From NCBI RefSeq assembly GCF_014701235.1, contig NZ_AP022873.1:930001-994000 (forward strand): a stretch of 64,000 nucleotides of DNA. Direction: 5' to 3'. A program made the position numbers and the translations under genes. The notes under the pieces are model-generated. The model was given only the letters and a program-made list of their open reading frames with translations. It searched no databases and had not been told where the DNA came from. This DNA is from Dissulfurispira thermophila (GTDB lineage Bacteria; Nitrospirota; Thermodesulfovibrionia; Thermodesulfovibrionales; Dissulfurispiraceae). Of the stretch, positions 35,846 through 44,373 are shown piece by piece (the stretch's first letter is position 1; each line of letters opens with the position of its first letter).

Positions 35846-36544
35846 GTGAAAAGTGATACAAACAGAGAATTGATCAATGGCTTTCTCAAAGAGATACCTA
35901 TTTTCAATGCCCTTTCTGATAGGTACATAAGGCATTTGTCAGATGATTTTATCATTCGCAGTGTGAATAAAGGAGAGACTATATTTTATCAATCAGACAA
36001 CAGCACAGACCTTTATATAGTTCTTGAGGGGGCTGTAAAAGCATCACTTCTAAATCAGGACGGCGAGGAACTCATACTTGCTACATTTTGTAAGGGTGAT
36101 TTCTTTGGGGAAATGAGTCTTCTTGATGGAAAACCAAGGTCTGCAACAATGATAGCAGTGGATGATTCGATACTCGGGATTTTAAGACGGGAGAAGTTTC
36201 TCCTTGCAGTCAAAAATGACCCGATGATTGCCATAGATCTACTCTCAGCACTGGTGCAGAGAATGAGAATGGCAAACGGTATGATAGAGTCTCTGGCATT
36301 TTTAGATGTGAGCCAGAGGCTTGTAAAACTATTACTTCAGATTGCAAAGACAGATGGAGATATAGATAGAAACGGATTTTTCAGGATAAAAAAACTCACG
36401 CACAAAGAACTTGCAGCACATGCAGGTGCATCGAGGGAGGCAATAACAAAAGTCATGAAGGTGCTTGCCTTCAAAGAGTTGGTAAAAGAGGAAGGTGGTT
36501 ATTTTTTAATTTCACCTAATGCAGAAGATGTATATAACGAATAA
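35846..36544 (+). CDS. CRP/FNR-family transcription regulator, likely cAMP-binding
   Basis: A 232-residue protein with a cyclic-nucleotide-binding domain (about 18-135) and a C-terminal winged helix-turn-helix (about 165-225; 'THKELAAHAGASREAITKVMK'). The phosphate-binding cassette 'FGEMSLLDGKPRSATM' has the Gly-Glu and Arg-Ser-Ala expected of cAMP binders, and there is no N-terminal cysteine set as in FNR. It starts at GTG. A CHASE2 adenylate cyclase is encoded at 17177, so both halves of a cAMP circuit are present. The shared promoter box at 36553 lies right after this gene. Confidence 0.85.
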   Translation: MKSDTNRELINGFLKEIPIFNALSDRYIRHLSDDFIIRSVNKGETIFYQSDNSTDLYIVLEGAVKASLLNQDGEELILATFCKGDFFGEMSLLDGKPRSATMIAVDDSILGILRREKFLLAVKNDPMIAIDLLSALVQRMRMANGMIESLAFLDVSQRLVKLLLQIAKTDGDIDRNGFFRIKKLTHKELAAHAGASREAITKVMKVLAFKELVKEEGGYFLISPNAEDVYNE

Positions 36545-36552
36545 TAAGGAAT

Positions 36553-36593
36553 GTGAATTTTCACTTGACACTATGAATACGCAGTTCTACACT
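36553..36593 (+). promoter_or_regulatory. Promoter with shared palindromic box GTGAATTTTCAC, for the FlgT-like/CsgG genes
   Basis: GTGAATTTTCAC (36553-36564) abuts -35 TTGACA (36565-36570). Seventeen bases on lies -10 TACACT (36588-36593). It is the clearest member of the five-promoter set. Confidence 0.6.
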
Positions 36594-36644
36594 TACTTAA
36601 CCCACGAGGTACTGAAGTTTTGCAGAGTCAGGAGGTTTATTTCA

Positions 36645-37832
36645 ATGTATTGTAAAAATGTGGTTTTGATTTTTCTGTTTATCTGTGTTTTTTTTGCGTC
36701 AGAAGGACTGTGCGAGGTGAAGTGCATTGACGCCGAGGGCGAGGCTATTATCATAAACAATGATACTCCCTCTGCAAAGGCTGAGGCAATAGCACGGGCA
36801 AAATGGGCAGCAGTGGAGCAGGTGGTTGGCGTTGAGGTAAAGGCACAGTCTATTGTTCAGAATATGGCATTGATTGACGATGCTGTGAGCAAGAACATAA
36901 GAGGGTTCGTTGCTAGATATAAGTTATTGCAACAAGAAAATAGAAAAGACACGATGTGGGTAAAGATAAACGCCTGTGTAGAGCCTGTTAAGGCAAGAGA
37001 AGCTATTTCATCCCTTGCGCTTAACAATTCTATAGCAGTTTTTATACCTGCAAGAAAGCCGAAAGTAGTAAAAGAATTCGAAGAAAAATACAAAACTCCT
37101 TACAGCAAGACCCAGAGAAGCGGGCTGGAGAGAAAAGATGAATATGATGAGACTAATATTTTATCTGAAACTCTTATTGGAAGACTTACAGAGTATGGAT
37201 ATACTATTGTAGATGTTGCACCAACTAACGCGGTGGATGCACGGGAAATAGAGAGTGCTATAAAAAGCGGTAATTTTATGACAATGAGAAGCCTGATGTA
37301 TAAATTCCTCTCGAATATTTTAATTATAGGCAGCATTGACTACACAATATCAACAAGGAAGGGACAGGATATAGGCTATGGAATATCAATGCCTTTTAAT
37401 AATGTAACAGTTAGGCTTACATATAGAATCGTGACCAGGGACGCATCAGGCAAAACAAATATTCTTGCAGCAGACACAGCAGATGGAAAGGGAATGAGCT
37501 TGAATGTGGAAGATGCTGTTGCAAACGGGATGAAGGACCTCGCGGCAAAACTTATACCTGTTGTCATTGATAAGGTTGGACAACATGTTAAAGGCATTGC
37601 CAAAAAGATTCAAATTAAAGTTACAGGCGTCAATGATATAAATACAAACTTTGAGATAAAGGATATTCTTCAAAATATTGCATGGGTGTCGAATGTTGAA
37701 GATAAAGGAATTGGAGAGTTTATTGTAAGTTATCCTGAAAATACAGTCTATCTTGCAAACAGTATAAGTCAGAAGGGTTTTCAGGTGGTGAGCTTTTCAC
37801 CATATTCGATAACAGTAAAATATCAAAAATAA
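36645..37832 (+). CDS. Exported FlgT-like / LPP20-domain protein
   Basis: About 395 residues from ATG 36645, chosen because AGGAGG lies 9 bases before it and a signal peptide follows at once (VVLIFLFICVFFASEGLC). The upstream in-frame ATG at 36519 would add a non-signal extension running back into the crp gene. The N-terminal domain ('GEAIIINNDTPSAKAEAIARAKW') resembles FlgT/LPP20; a second alpha/beta part (about 190-310) and a strand-rich tail follow. It is 15 bases before the CsgG gene, a pairing seen in envelope assembly loci. No flagellar genes are nearby. Confidence 0.7.
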   Translation: MYCKNVVLIFLFICVFFASEGLCEVKCIDAEGEAIIINNDTPSAKAEAIARAKWAAVEQVVGVEVKAQSIVQNMALIDDAVSKNIRGFVARYKLLQQENRKDTMWVKINACVEPVKAREAISSLALNNSIAVFIPARKPKVVKEFEEKYKTPYSKTQRSGLERKDEYDETNILSETLIGRLTEYGYTIVDVAPTNAVDAREIESAIKSGNFMTMRSLMYKFLSNILIIGSIDYTISTRKGQDIGYGISMPFNNVTVRLTYRIVTRDASGKTNILAADTADGKGMSLNVEDAVANGMKDLAAKLIPVVIDKVGQHVKGIAKKIQIKVTGVNDINTNFEIKDILQNIAWVSNVEDKGIGEFIVSYPENTVYLANSISQKGFQVVSFSPYSITVKYQK

Positions 37833-37847
37833 GGGAGGGATATTAGG

Positions 37848-39116
37848 ATGCGCATAAGGAGTTTTTTGTCAGCATCAATGGTTACTTTTTTCTTGATTTT
37901 TTCTTTTCTGCAAAGAGCGGAAGCTGGTGTTAAAAGAATAGCTGTATTGGATTTTGAGGATTCTTCAGTCACGACATCACAAACACAGCAAGTGATTGTA
38001 ACTCAAGGAGGGGTGATGTCCCAACAGATGGAAAGAGGAAAGGTTGGCCGTGCAGTATCAGATATGCTGATTACAGAGTTTGTAAAAGACGGGACATTTA
38101 AGGTGATAGAAAGAAACCAGTTAGAAAAAATATTAAGCGAACAGAAATTATCAATAAGCGGTGTTATTGATCCATCGGATGCAGCAAAATTGGGCAAGGT
38201 GCTAGGTGTAAGCGCTGTTATTGTAGGAAGTGTTACACAGTTCGGTGTGGACAGGCAGACCATTGGACTTTTTGGCATAGGAATTAAGAAGAGTACCGCA
38301 AAAGTGGCAATAAATGCACGGATGATCGATACCTCATCAGGTGAAATCTTTTTTGCTGCAGAAGGATCAGGCGAGGAAGAAGCCTCAGGTGTAGATGTGG
38401 GTGGATATATAAATGTAGATTCAGCAAGCTTTGCAAATTCCATTTTAGGAGTTGCAACAAAAAAGGCATTGAAAGATATAGTGAAACAAATTAGAGAACA
38501 ATCGGCAAAACTAAAAGAGTCGGCTATTACCGCATATGTGGCGATGTGTGACATAAAAGCCAATACTTTTATTATCGACAGCGGCAAAGAAAGTGGTATT
38601 GAAAATGATCAGACATTGTATGTAATTAAGGTCTTAAAAGAGGTAAAAAGCCCTAAAACAGGAGAGGTGATAAAGAGAATAACGGATGTTATAGCTGAAC
38701 TCAAGATTACAGAAGTAGACAAGACATCGGCTACTGCCACCTGTGTCAGCGGGAAATGCGACATTATCAAAGAAGGAGATATGGTCTCGACATCGTCCGG
38801 GAAAGAGACGAAAGAGCAATTAGCTAAATTGAAAGCCTCAATTAACGCTTCAGTTGCTTATGTAGAGCCGTCAAATAAGACCATAATTTTTGATGCAGGT
38901 AAAGATCAAGGTGTAGAGAAAGATCAGATATTTTATGTTACAAAAGTAATAAAAGAAATAAAAAGCCCTACTACAGGAGAGATAATTAAGCGGATTACTG
39001 ATATTGTAGCTGAGTTTAAGGTGACCGAGGTGGATAAGTCATCTGCAACTGCTGCTTTTGTTAGTGGAGGTTTTGAAAATGTTAAGGAAGGCGACAAAAT
39101 TTCATCATCAAAGTGA
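37848..39116 (+). CDS. CsgG-family protein with duplicated C-terminal domain
   Basis: A 422-residue protein with a signal peptide (about 8-26). The CsgG/curli-assembly domain spans about 28-215 ('IAVLDFED', 'FKVIERNQLEKILSEQKL', 'VSAVIVGSVTQFG'). Two tandem copies of a domain of about 75 residues follow ('FIIDSGKESGIENDQTLYV' and 'IIFDAGKDQGVEKDQIFYV'; 'SPKTGEVIKRITDVIAE' and 'SPTTGEIIKRITDIVAE'), resembling the FlgT C-terminal domain. The mature N-terminus has no lipid cysteine, unlike true CsgG. It is probably a periplasmic or outer-membrane assembly factor. Confidence 0.8.
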   Translation: MRIRSFLSASMVTFFLIFSFLQRAEAGVKRIAVLDFEDSSVTTSQTQQVIVTQGGVMSQQMERGKVGRAVSDMLITEFVKDGTFKVIERNQLEKILSEQKLSISGVIDPSDAAKLGKVLGVSAVIVGSVTQFGVDRQTIGLFGIGIKKSTAKVAINARMIDTSSGEIFFAAEGSGEEEASGVDVGGYINVDSASFANSILGVATKKALKDIVKQIREQSAKLKESAITAYVAMCDIKANTFIIDSGKESGIENDQTLYVIKVLKEVKSPKTGEVIKRITDVIAELKITEVDKTSATATCVSGKCDIIKEGDMVSTSSGKETKEQLAKLKASINASVAYVEPSNKTIIFDAGKDQGVEKDQIFYVTKVIKEIKSPTTGEIIKRITDIVAEFKVTEVDKSSATAAFVSGGFENVKEGDKISSSK

Positions 39117-39118
39117 AT

Positions 39119-39160
39119 GTGAAAATTACCTTTACATACTATCTCACATGAGTGTAAACT
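39119..39160 (+). promoter_or_regulatory. Promoter with shared box GTGAAAATTAC, for the TPR-SLH lipoprotein
   Basis: GTGAAAATTACC runs into -35 TTTACA (39131-39136). Eighteen bases on is -10 TAAACT (39155-39160). Start codon 39200 follows. Confidence 0.5.
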
Positions 39161-39199
39161 TGCTTCAGAATGGCAAAGGTAAATAGGAGGTGTTTAAAA

Positions 39200-40453
39200 A
39201 TGGGCAATAGGCAATGGACAATAGGTAATGGGCAAATGGATAAGAAACAATGGATTTTAGTATCCATCACAATATTTGTCTTGTTTTTTCTTTCTAATTG
39301 CGCTCCGAAGGAGGTTGTGAAATGCACATCTCCGGAAGACAATCCCCAGCATCATTATTTAATGGGGATGAAGGCTTTAGAAGACGGGAAAATTGATGTT
39401 GCACAGTCTAAATTTGAAAGGGCTATTTACTGCGAGGAGAAATTCTCTCCTGCCCACAGTGGTCTTGCTATTGTTTCAGCAGAAAAGGCAAAAGCACAGA
39501 CAGATGCTGGATTTAGAAAGGTTGAGATTGACAGGGCAATGGAATATCTGAAGAAGGCAAATAAACTCTCAGAAACCAATGAAGATAAGTTTGATTATCT
39601 CACAGCAGCTATCAGGGTCTATACGATATTAAAGACGCAGGATTGGCTTAAAAAAGCTGAAGAGGCATTTAGCGATATAAGGATGCTCAAGATTGATGAA
39701 AGAAAGTTGTCCTATTATCAGGGCGTCGAGGCTGCGGATTATTTTATGGGATTAGCATATCTCGAGGCTTTTGAATTCAGGCAGGCAAGGGATAAATTTG
39801 CTGATGTCCTTAATGCAAAGAGAGAGGGCAAATGGCATGAAAAGGCAGACAAGGCATGGAAAAAAACAGACAAGATCGTCCGTGCGATGGCGGGGATAAC
39901 AGTGGGCGATGTTGGAAGAAAAATAGCTGTCAAGGACTCAATTACACGCGGGGATTTAGCGGCATTACTAATTGATGAGATGAAGATAGATAAATTATTT
40001 GCGGGACGCATACCTGTTCAATCTGTAATTGATAAAATGAAGGCTGAATTTATACCTGCCGATATCCTTAATTATCACTTCAAAGATGAGATACTTACTA
40101 TTCTGAAATGGAAGGTGCGAGGGCTTGAGCCAAAGTATGATGAGATGACAAAGGCATATCTTTTTAAGCCTACTGATGTTGTAAAACGAGGCGAAATGGC
40201 ATTTATTCTTGAGGATGTCTTAATAAAACTCACAGGCGATGAAAAGATGGCAACTGCATTCTTTGGACACTCAAAGTCACCATTTCCTGATGTAAGGGCT
40301 ACATCACCGTTTTACAATGCTGTCATGAATATGACAACAAGGGGAATAATGGAAGGAGAATTATCAGGTGAATTCAGGATAGATGCTCCTGTTGATGGTG
40401 CAGAGGCTATCCTTGCAATAAGGGTATTGAAACAAAAGATGAATGTTTATTAA
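39200..40453 (+). CDS. TPR lipoprotein with C-terminal SLH-like domains
   Basis: About 417 residues from ATG 39200, chosen for the AGGAGGTG 7 bases before it. The N-terminus 'MGNRQWTIGNGQMDKKQW' is encoded by the GGGCAATAGGCAATGG word repeat. A span and lipobox (FLSNC) follow at about 33. TPR helices at about 45-225, then SLH-type segments (about 230-415; 'FPDVRATSPFYNAVMNMTTRGIM', in part). SLH domains bind cell-wall or envelope polymers. It probably anchors an envelope complex encoded by its neighbours. Confidence 0.75.
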   Translation: MGNRQWTIGNGQMDKKQWILVSITIFVLFFLSNCAPKEVVKCTSPEDNPQHHYLMGMKALEDGKIDVAQSKFERAIYCEEKFSPAHSGLAIVSAEKAKAQTDAGFRKVEIDRAMEYLKKANKLSETNEDKFDYLTAAIRVYTILKTQDWLKKAEEAFSDIRMLKIDERKLSYYQGVEAADYFMGLAYLEAFEFRQARDKFADVLNAKREGKWHEKADKAWKKTDKIVRAMAGITVGDVGRKIAVKDSITRGDLAALLIDEMKIDKLFAGRIPVQSVIDKMKAEFIPADILNYHFKDEILTILKWKVRGLEPKYDEMTKAYLFKPTDVVKRGEMAFILEDVLIKLTGDEKMATAFFGHSKSPFPDVRATSPFYNAVMNMTTRGIMEGELSGEFRIDAPVDGAEAILAIRVLKQKMNVY

Positions 40454-40561
40454 ACAAATTGAATAACTTAAATGGTTTGAACTTTTTAAACTTCTTGAAC
40501 TGTTTAAACTATTTGAAGGGCTTGAATGATTTTAACCATATTAAAAAATGAGGAGGATAAG

Positions 40562-41479
40562 ATGAAAAGAAAGGTATTTATTTTGTTATTTTTGATTGTC
40601 GGATTAGCAAGCATTGCATTTGCCCAGCAGGAAACTGTTCCTTCACAGGTTGACCAGAGATTTCAAGCAGCAAATGAGTGGTTGAATCAGAATAATCTTT
40701 CTATAACAACATCACCTGAACAGGCATTTATGAACGATTATATACTTGTTATGGCTGAAGGGCTTCCGTCTCCTATGGCTAAGTCCTCTGCACAGAAGAG
40801 ATTAACTGCTGAAAGGGCAGCAACAGCCCTTGCATATCGCCAGCTTGCAGAAATATTAGAAGGCGTGGCAGTGGTTGGTGATACACTTGTAAAAGATGCA
40901 GAACTTCAATATGATGTTGTAAGAACAGCAGTTGCAGGATTTGTAAAAGGGGCTCAGGTTATATACAAGGATTATAATAAGCAGGAGGAAGTGGCTATAG
41001 TTATGGTTAAGATTGGTATGACAGGACCACAGAGTTTTGCTAAAGTTATGTATGAAAAGATGCTCGGAGACCCTGAGATCAAAAAGACTATAGTTGAGCC
41101 AAAACCAGTCTATAGGCACAAACCTGTTCCTCTTGATGAACGGTATGATGGCCTTATAATTGATGCTACAGAGCAAAGTTTCAGACCAGCACTTATTAAT
41201 AGGATATTTACTGTAAAAGGCGAAGTGCTTTATGACCCTTCAAAGATAAGTCAGAAGGTGCTTGTTGAGCAAGGGTGTGGAGAATATACAAATAGTGTTG
41301 ACAAGGCAAAGGCAGCACTTGAGACACGGGGTGTAAAGAATCCATTGATAGTAAAGGCATCTGGAACAGTGTCTCCATCTGACCTACAGGTTACTGATGA
41401 TGATGCTGTAAGGATTTTCTCTGCCAATCAGAAGACAAACTTTCTTGCAGGTGCAAAGGTAGCATTTGTATTGAAATAG
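40562..41479 (+). CDS. Exported LPP20-family protein
   Basis: About 305 residues from ATG 40562, preceded by GAGGAGG. Signal peptide (4-20, AFAQQ). The LPP20 domain is at about 60-170 ('SAQKRLTAERAATALAYRQLAEILEGV', in part). A second alpha/beta region at about 200-300 has 'NPLIVKASGTVSPSDLQVTDDDA', in part. The 5' gap 40454-40561 holds a word repeat of TTGAACTxTTTAAAC units. The repeated LPP20/FlgT/CsgG folds in this stretch suggest one envelope assembly. Confidence 0.7.
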   Translation: MKRKVFILLFLIVGLASIAFAQQETVPSQVDQRFQAANEWLNQNNLSITTSPEQAFMNDYILVMAEGLPSPMAKSSAQKRLTAERAATALAYRQLAEILEGVAVVGDTLVKDAELQYDVVRTAVAGFVKGAQVIYKDYNKQEEVAIVMVKIGMTGPQSFAKVMYEKMLGDPEIKKTIVEPKPVYRHKPVPLDERYDGLIIDATEQSFRPALINRIFTVKGEVLYDPSKISQKVLVEQGCGEYTNSVDKAKAALETRGVKNPLIVKASGTVSPSDLQVTDDDAVRIFSANQKTNFLAGAKVAFVLK

Positions 41480-41510
41480 AAATGGTTATGAGATAGAGAG
41501 GGAGGAGATA

Positions 41511-41912
41511 ATGAAGGCAACAAAGGCTCTTTTAATATCTCTTTGTCTGCTTCAATTTGTATTTTTTCAGGCAGCAATATCTGAAGGCGGTATTACACAG
41601 TCAGTTATTGACGAATATCGTCAGGTGAAAGAAAGTGTTGAAAAACTGCCGCAGACAAAGGCAGGTAAATATGCAAAGGAAATAGTAGAAAATGCATCAA
41701 GGAGCATCCTTATGGCAAGGGAAGGTCTGGAGGCAGGTGATGAGAAAAGGATGAAAGAGGCAATTGATATGGCAAAGATCCAGATAACATTTGCTGATGC
41801 AGTTGCTGCAGAGCGCGAAACTGCTGAGAAAATAGAGGTATTGAAGGCTGAACTCAGGCTGCTTGAGCAGAAGCTGAATGATTATCTATCAGCAAAAGGA
41901 GTTACGAGATGA
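41511..41912 (+). CDS. Small exported coiled-coil protein (DUF4398-like)
   Basis: A 133-residue protein with a signal peptide (about 4-24) followed by three charged helices, the last a clear coiled coil ('EKIEVLKAELRLLEQKLNDYL'). It resembles the small helical proteins that precede OmpA-like genes. It overlaps the OmpA-like gene by 4 bases, and the two probably act together at the cell wall. Confidence 0.65.
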   Translation: MKATKALLISLCLLQFVFFQAAISEGGITQSVIDEYRQVKESVEKLPQTKAGKYAKEIVENASRSILMAREGLEAGDEKRMKEAIDMAKIQITFADAVAAERETAEKIEVLKAELRLLEQKLNDYLSAKGVTR

Positions 41913-42988
41913 AGAAGTTATTTGTGATAGCCATTGTTTTATTCTATGCATCTACATGCATTGCATCTGATAAAGATAAGGTGCTTTATCAGATTGAGAA
42001 GGCAAGATCTATAATCAAAGAGTTCACTGCTAAACCTGAATCAGTAAATTATGCTGATGATATTACTATGGCATGGAACTATATTAAAATTGCAGAAACA
42101 GAATTTCAAAAGAATACAAATATACTCGGCAAACTGAGCGACCAGGCTGTTCCTACCATAATCCATTATGCAAATATGGCAGAATTCACAATTCGTATTG
42201 CTTTATCTCGTCTGGAAAAGGCAAGTCATGAAAAAGAAATATCTCGTCTGGAAGGATTAATCTCTGATATAAAGGCAAAGATTAAGGTATTGGAGGATAA
42301 AGATGCAGAGATTATCAGATTGAAGAAAGAGCTTGAAAAGGCAAAATCAGACATAACAAAATTACCATCTGAGATCTCAAAAGAGAAGGATTTAGAAATC
42401 GAAAGACTTTCAAAAGAGGTCTCTGCATTGAAATCAGAAAAGGAGGAATTGAACACCAAACTCACTTCGCTTAAGAAGGAACTTGATGATAAAAATAAGG
42501 CATTCGAAGCCTTACAGACAGAACTTAAATACAAGCTAATCGAACTCACAAAGATGCAGAAGGACTTGCATTCACTTGGCAAATTAAAGGAATTTCTTGA
42601 TGTAGTAGGTGTGTTAGGTATCCCTGTAAGAACATCGGAAAATGGAGTAACAATTGTTATTCCAAGAAGGGATTTCATCAAGATTACAAGTAAAGGTGCT
42701 GTGCTCTCTCCTACTTCGGAAAAGGTTATTAGCCAGCTTATATCTCTAATAAAGAGATTCTCTGAATACAGGATAGCATTAAAAGTTTATGGTTTTGGGC
42801 AGCCAACTAAGTATGAAGGCACGAAAGCCACAGAGCATATGGCTATTATAGTAAAAGATGCACTGATTCAAAGAGGCAATATAACACCAGAGATGATTAC
42901 AGCAGAAAGTGGTGGTAATATGCCAATATTTCCAAAAGACGCTGTTGAGTTAAATAGGAGGGTAGAAATAACATTCTTAACTAAATAG
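41909..42988 (+). CDS. Exported coiled-coil protein with OmpA-like C-terminal domain
   Basis: A 359-residue protein: signal peptide (2-19), a helical domain (about 20-105), a long coiled coil (about 105-220; heptads of E/K/L), and an OmpA-like peptidoglycan-binding domain (about 235-357; 'VLSPTSEKVISQLISLIKR', 'ELNRRVEITFL'). The usual 'NxxLSxxRA' motif is altered to 'YEGTKATEHMAIIV', so peptidoglycan binding may be weakened. It is coupled to the 41511 gene. Confidence 0.78.
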   Translation: MKKLFVIAIVLFYASTCIASDKDKVLYQIEKARSIIKEFTAKPESVNYADDITMAWNYIKIAETEFQKNTNILGKLSDQAVPTIIHYANMAEFTIRIALSRLEKASHEKEISRLEGLISDIKAKIKVLEDKDAEIIRLKKELEKAKSDITKLPSEISKEKDLEIERLSKEVSALKSEKEELNTKLTSLKKELDDKNKAFEALQTELKYKLIELTKMQKDLHSLGKLKEFLDVVGVLGIPVRTSENGVTIVIPRRDFIKITSKGAVLSPTSEKVISQLISLIKRFSEYRIALKVYGFGQPTKYEGTKATEHMAIIVKDALIQRGNITPEMITAESGGNMPIFPKDAVELNRRVEITFLTK

Positions 42989-43069
42989 ATGATATTTGGG
43001 GATATTAGGGATTAGATAGTTTTTGTTGAGCAATATGGGCAAATAAAGGAAAAGTTTGGGTTTGAGGAG

Positions 43070-43915
43070 ATGATTATATTGTGCTTCCAAAAAGAGAGAT
43101 TCTTTTGGTTGCTCCTCGTAATGACATCAATGTTTGTGGCATCAATATCCTTTGCCTCTGAAAAGCCTGTCTGGGTGGAGGCTGATGGCGAGGCTTATAT
43201 GAGCGAGATTGACACCCCAAAAGAGGTGATGGAAAGGGCAAAGAGGGATGCGCAAAGTAAGGCAATAGAAAAGGCAGTCGGCGTATTCATAAAATCTCAT
43301 ACCCTTGTCTCAAACAGTCAGCTTGCAGAGGACCTGGTATATGCCTCTGTGAGAGGAAAGATAGAGAAGGTCAACATCATCAAGGAAGGTTGGGATGAAA
43401 AGGACAGAAACATTTATAGAGTTACGATTAAAGCACATATTAAGCCTGTTTATCCGGAAAAAGGAGAAGGTATATCTGTAAGGCTTTCCCTGTCAAAGGC
43501 TGACTTAAAGGAAGGCGATGAAGTAAAAATATTTTATAAGGCAGATAGAGACTGCTATATTTACCTCTTTTCAGTTGCTGCCGACGGCTCAGTGACCATG
43601 CTCATGCCTAATTCGATTAATCAGGACAATTTCATAAAAGCAAATAAGGCATATGAATTCCCTCCTTCTAAAAGTCCGATACACTTAAGGGCTATGTTTT
43701 TGCCTGATTTTAAAGAAAAAACTGCAGAGGAGAGGATTAAAATCATAGCTACAAAGAAAAAAGAAGACCTGATTCAATTGGGCTTTCAAGAAGGTATGTT
43801 TAAGGTGTATGACTCAAAATCCACAGGCATGATAAGCGACCTCATAAAAAGACTCAACCAGCTTGAGCCAGATGACTGGGCAGAGGCTACGGTGGTTTAT
43901 AGGATTGAGAGGTGA
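43070..43915 (+). CDS. Exported DUF4384 protein with LPP20/FlgT-like N-terminal domain (second)
   Basis: A 281-residue protein with the same plan as the 13426 gene: signal peptide, N-terminal domain ('ADGEAYMSEIDTPKEVMERAKRDAQ', in part), then DUF4384 (about 135-215; 'CYIYLFSVAADGSVTMLMPN'). The signal peptide core 'RFFWLLLVMTSM' is encoded by a fragment of the dispersed repeat (GAGATTCTTTTGGTTGCTCC...AATGACAT). The last 64 coding bases recur as an orphan at 49201-49264. It directly precedes the HicBA / ANK-caspase unit. Confidence 0.78.
   Translation: MIILCFQKERFFWLLLVMTSMFVASISFASEKPVWVEADGEAYMSEIDTPKEVMERAKRDAQSKAIEKAVGVFIKSHTLVSNSQLAEDLVYASVRGKIEKVNIIKEGWDEKDRNIYRVTIKAHIKPVYPEKGEGISVRLSLSKADLKEGDEVKIFYKADRDCYIYLFSVAADGSVTMLMPNSINQDNFIKANKAYEFPPSKSPIHLRAMFLPDFKEKTAEERIKIIATKKKEDLIQLGFQEGMFKVYDSKSTGMISDLIKRLNQLEPDDWAEATVVYRIER
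43094..43127. repeat. Fragment of the REP-like repeat used as a signal-peptide coding stretch
   Basis: AGAGATTCTTTTGGTTGC followed by TCCTCGTAATGACAT matches the right end of the dispersed repeats at 6348 and 8941 and lies within codons 9-19 of the DUF4384 gene. Confidence 0.55.
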
Positions 43916-43996
43916 TGGTGCTTTTCAGTCTTTATTGGATGATTCATCTGGTATATAATAAATATCAGATATTTTATGCGAAAAGAGGCGATTGTG

Positions 43997-44209
43997 ATGA
44001 AGGAGATAATTTTTATCCTTGAAGAAGATATTGAAGGCGGATACACTGCCCGCGCCCTTGAGTTTCCTATATTTACTCAAGGAGAAACATTAGAAGAAGT
44101 AAAAAGAAATATAAAAGATGCCCTTAAATGCCACTTTGATGAAGAAGATAAGATTCCAAAGGTAATAAGGCTGCATACGGTAAAAGAGGAAGTTTTCAGC
44201 TATGCCTAA
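43997..44209 (+). CDS. HicB-type antitoxin
   Basis: About 70 residues from ATG 43997 (an upstream ATG at 43976 adds seven residues but lacks a ribosome site). It is a HicB partial RNase-H fold: 'FILEEDIEGGYTARALEFP', 'TQGETLEEVKRNIKDAL'. The protein stops soon after the fold, without a DNA-binding tail. It overlaps the hicA remnant by 8 bases. The toxin partner is damaged, so this may be a leftover antitoxin. Confidence 0.8.
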   Translation: MKEIIFILEEDIEGGYTARALEFPIFTQGETLEEVKRNIKDALKCHFDEEDKIPKVIRLHTVKEEVFSYA

Positions 44210-44342
44210 AATCCCGAGGGATATATCAGGAAGGGAACATACACCTTTAAAGATCGGGACATTGAGTCATATTTTGAAAGATATTGCGAATTACTTAAAA
44301 ATCGGGAAAGATGATTTTATAAAGAAACTTTTTGAGAAGTAA
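44202..44342 (+). pseudogene. HicA toxin remnant with internal in-frame deletion
   Basis: It encodes 46 residues: MPKIPRDISGRE joined directly to HTPLKIGTLSHILKD. Both ends match HicA (usually about 80 residues), but the middle that carries the catalytic histidine ('GSH.R') is absent, a loss of roughly 35 residues. The frame stays open. It is probably inactive as an mRNA interferase, although it might still bind HicB. Confidence 0.7.
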
Positions 44343-44373
44343 ATAGTATTTTTTAGATTTCAGGAGGCGGGGG

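Noticed and set aside
36553-36564. A classical CRP site at the shared promoter box
   Set aside because: The half sites are spaced by 3-4 bases rather than six, so calling it a CRP site would go beyond the sequence; kept as an unassigned operator.
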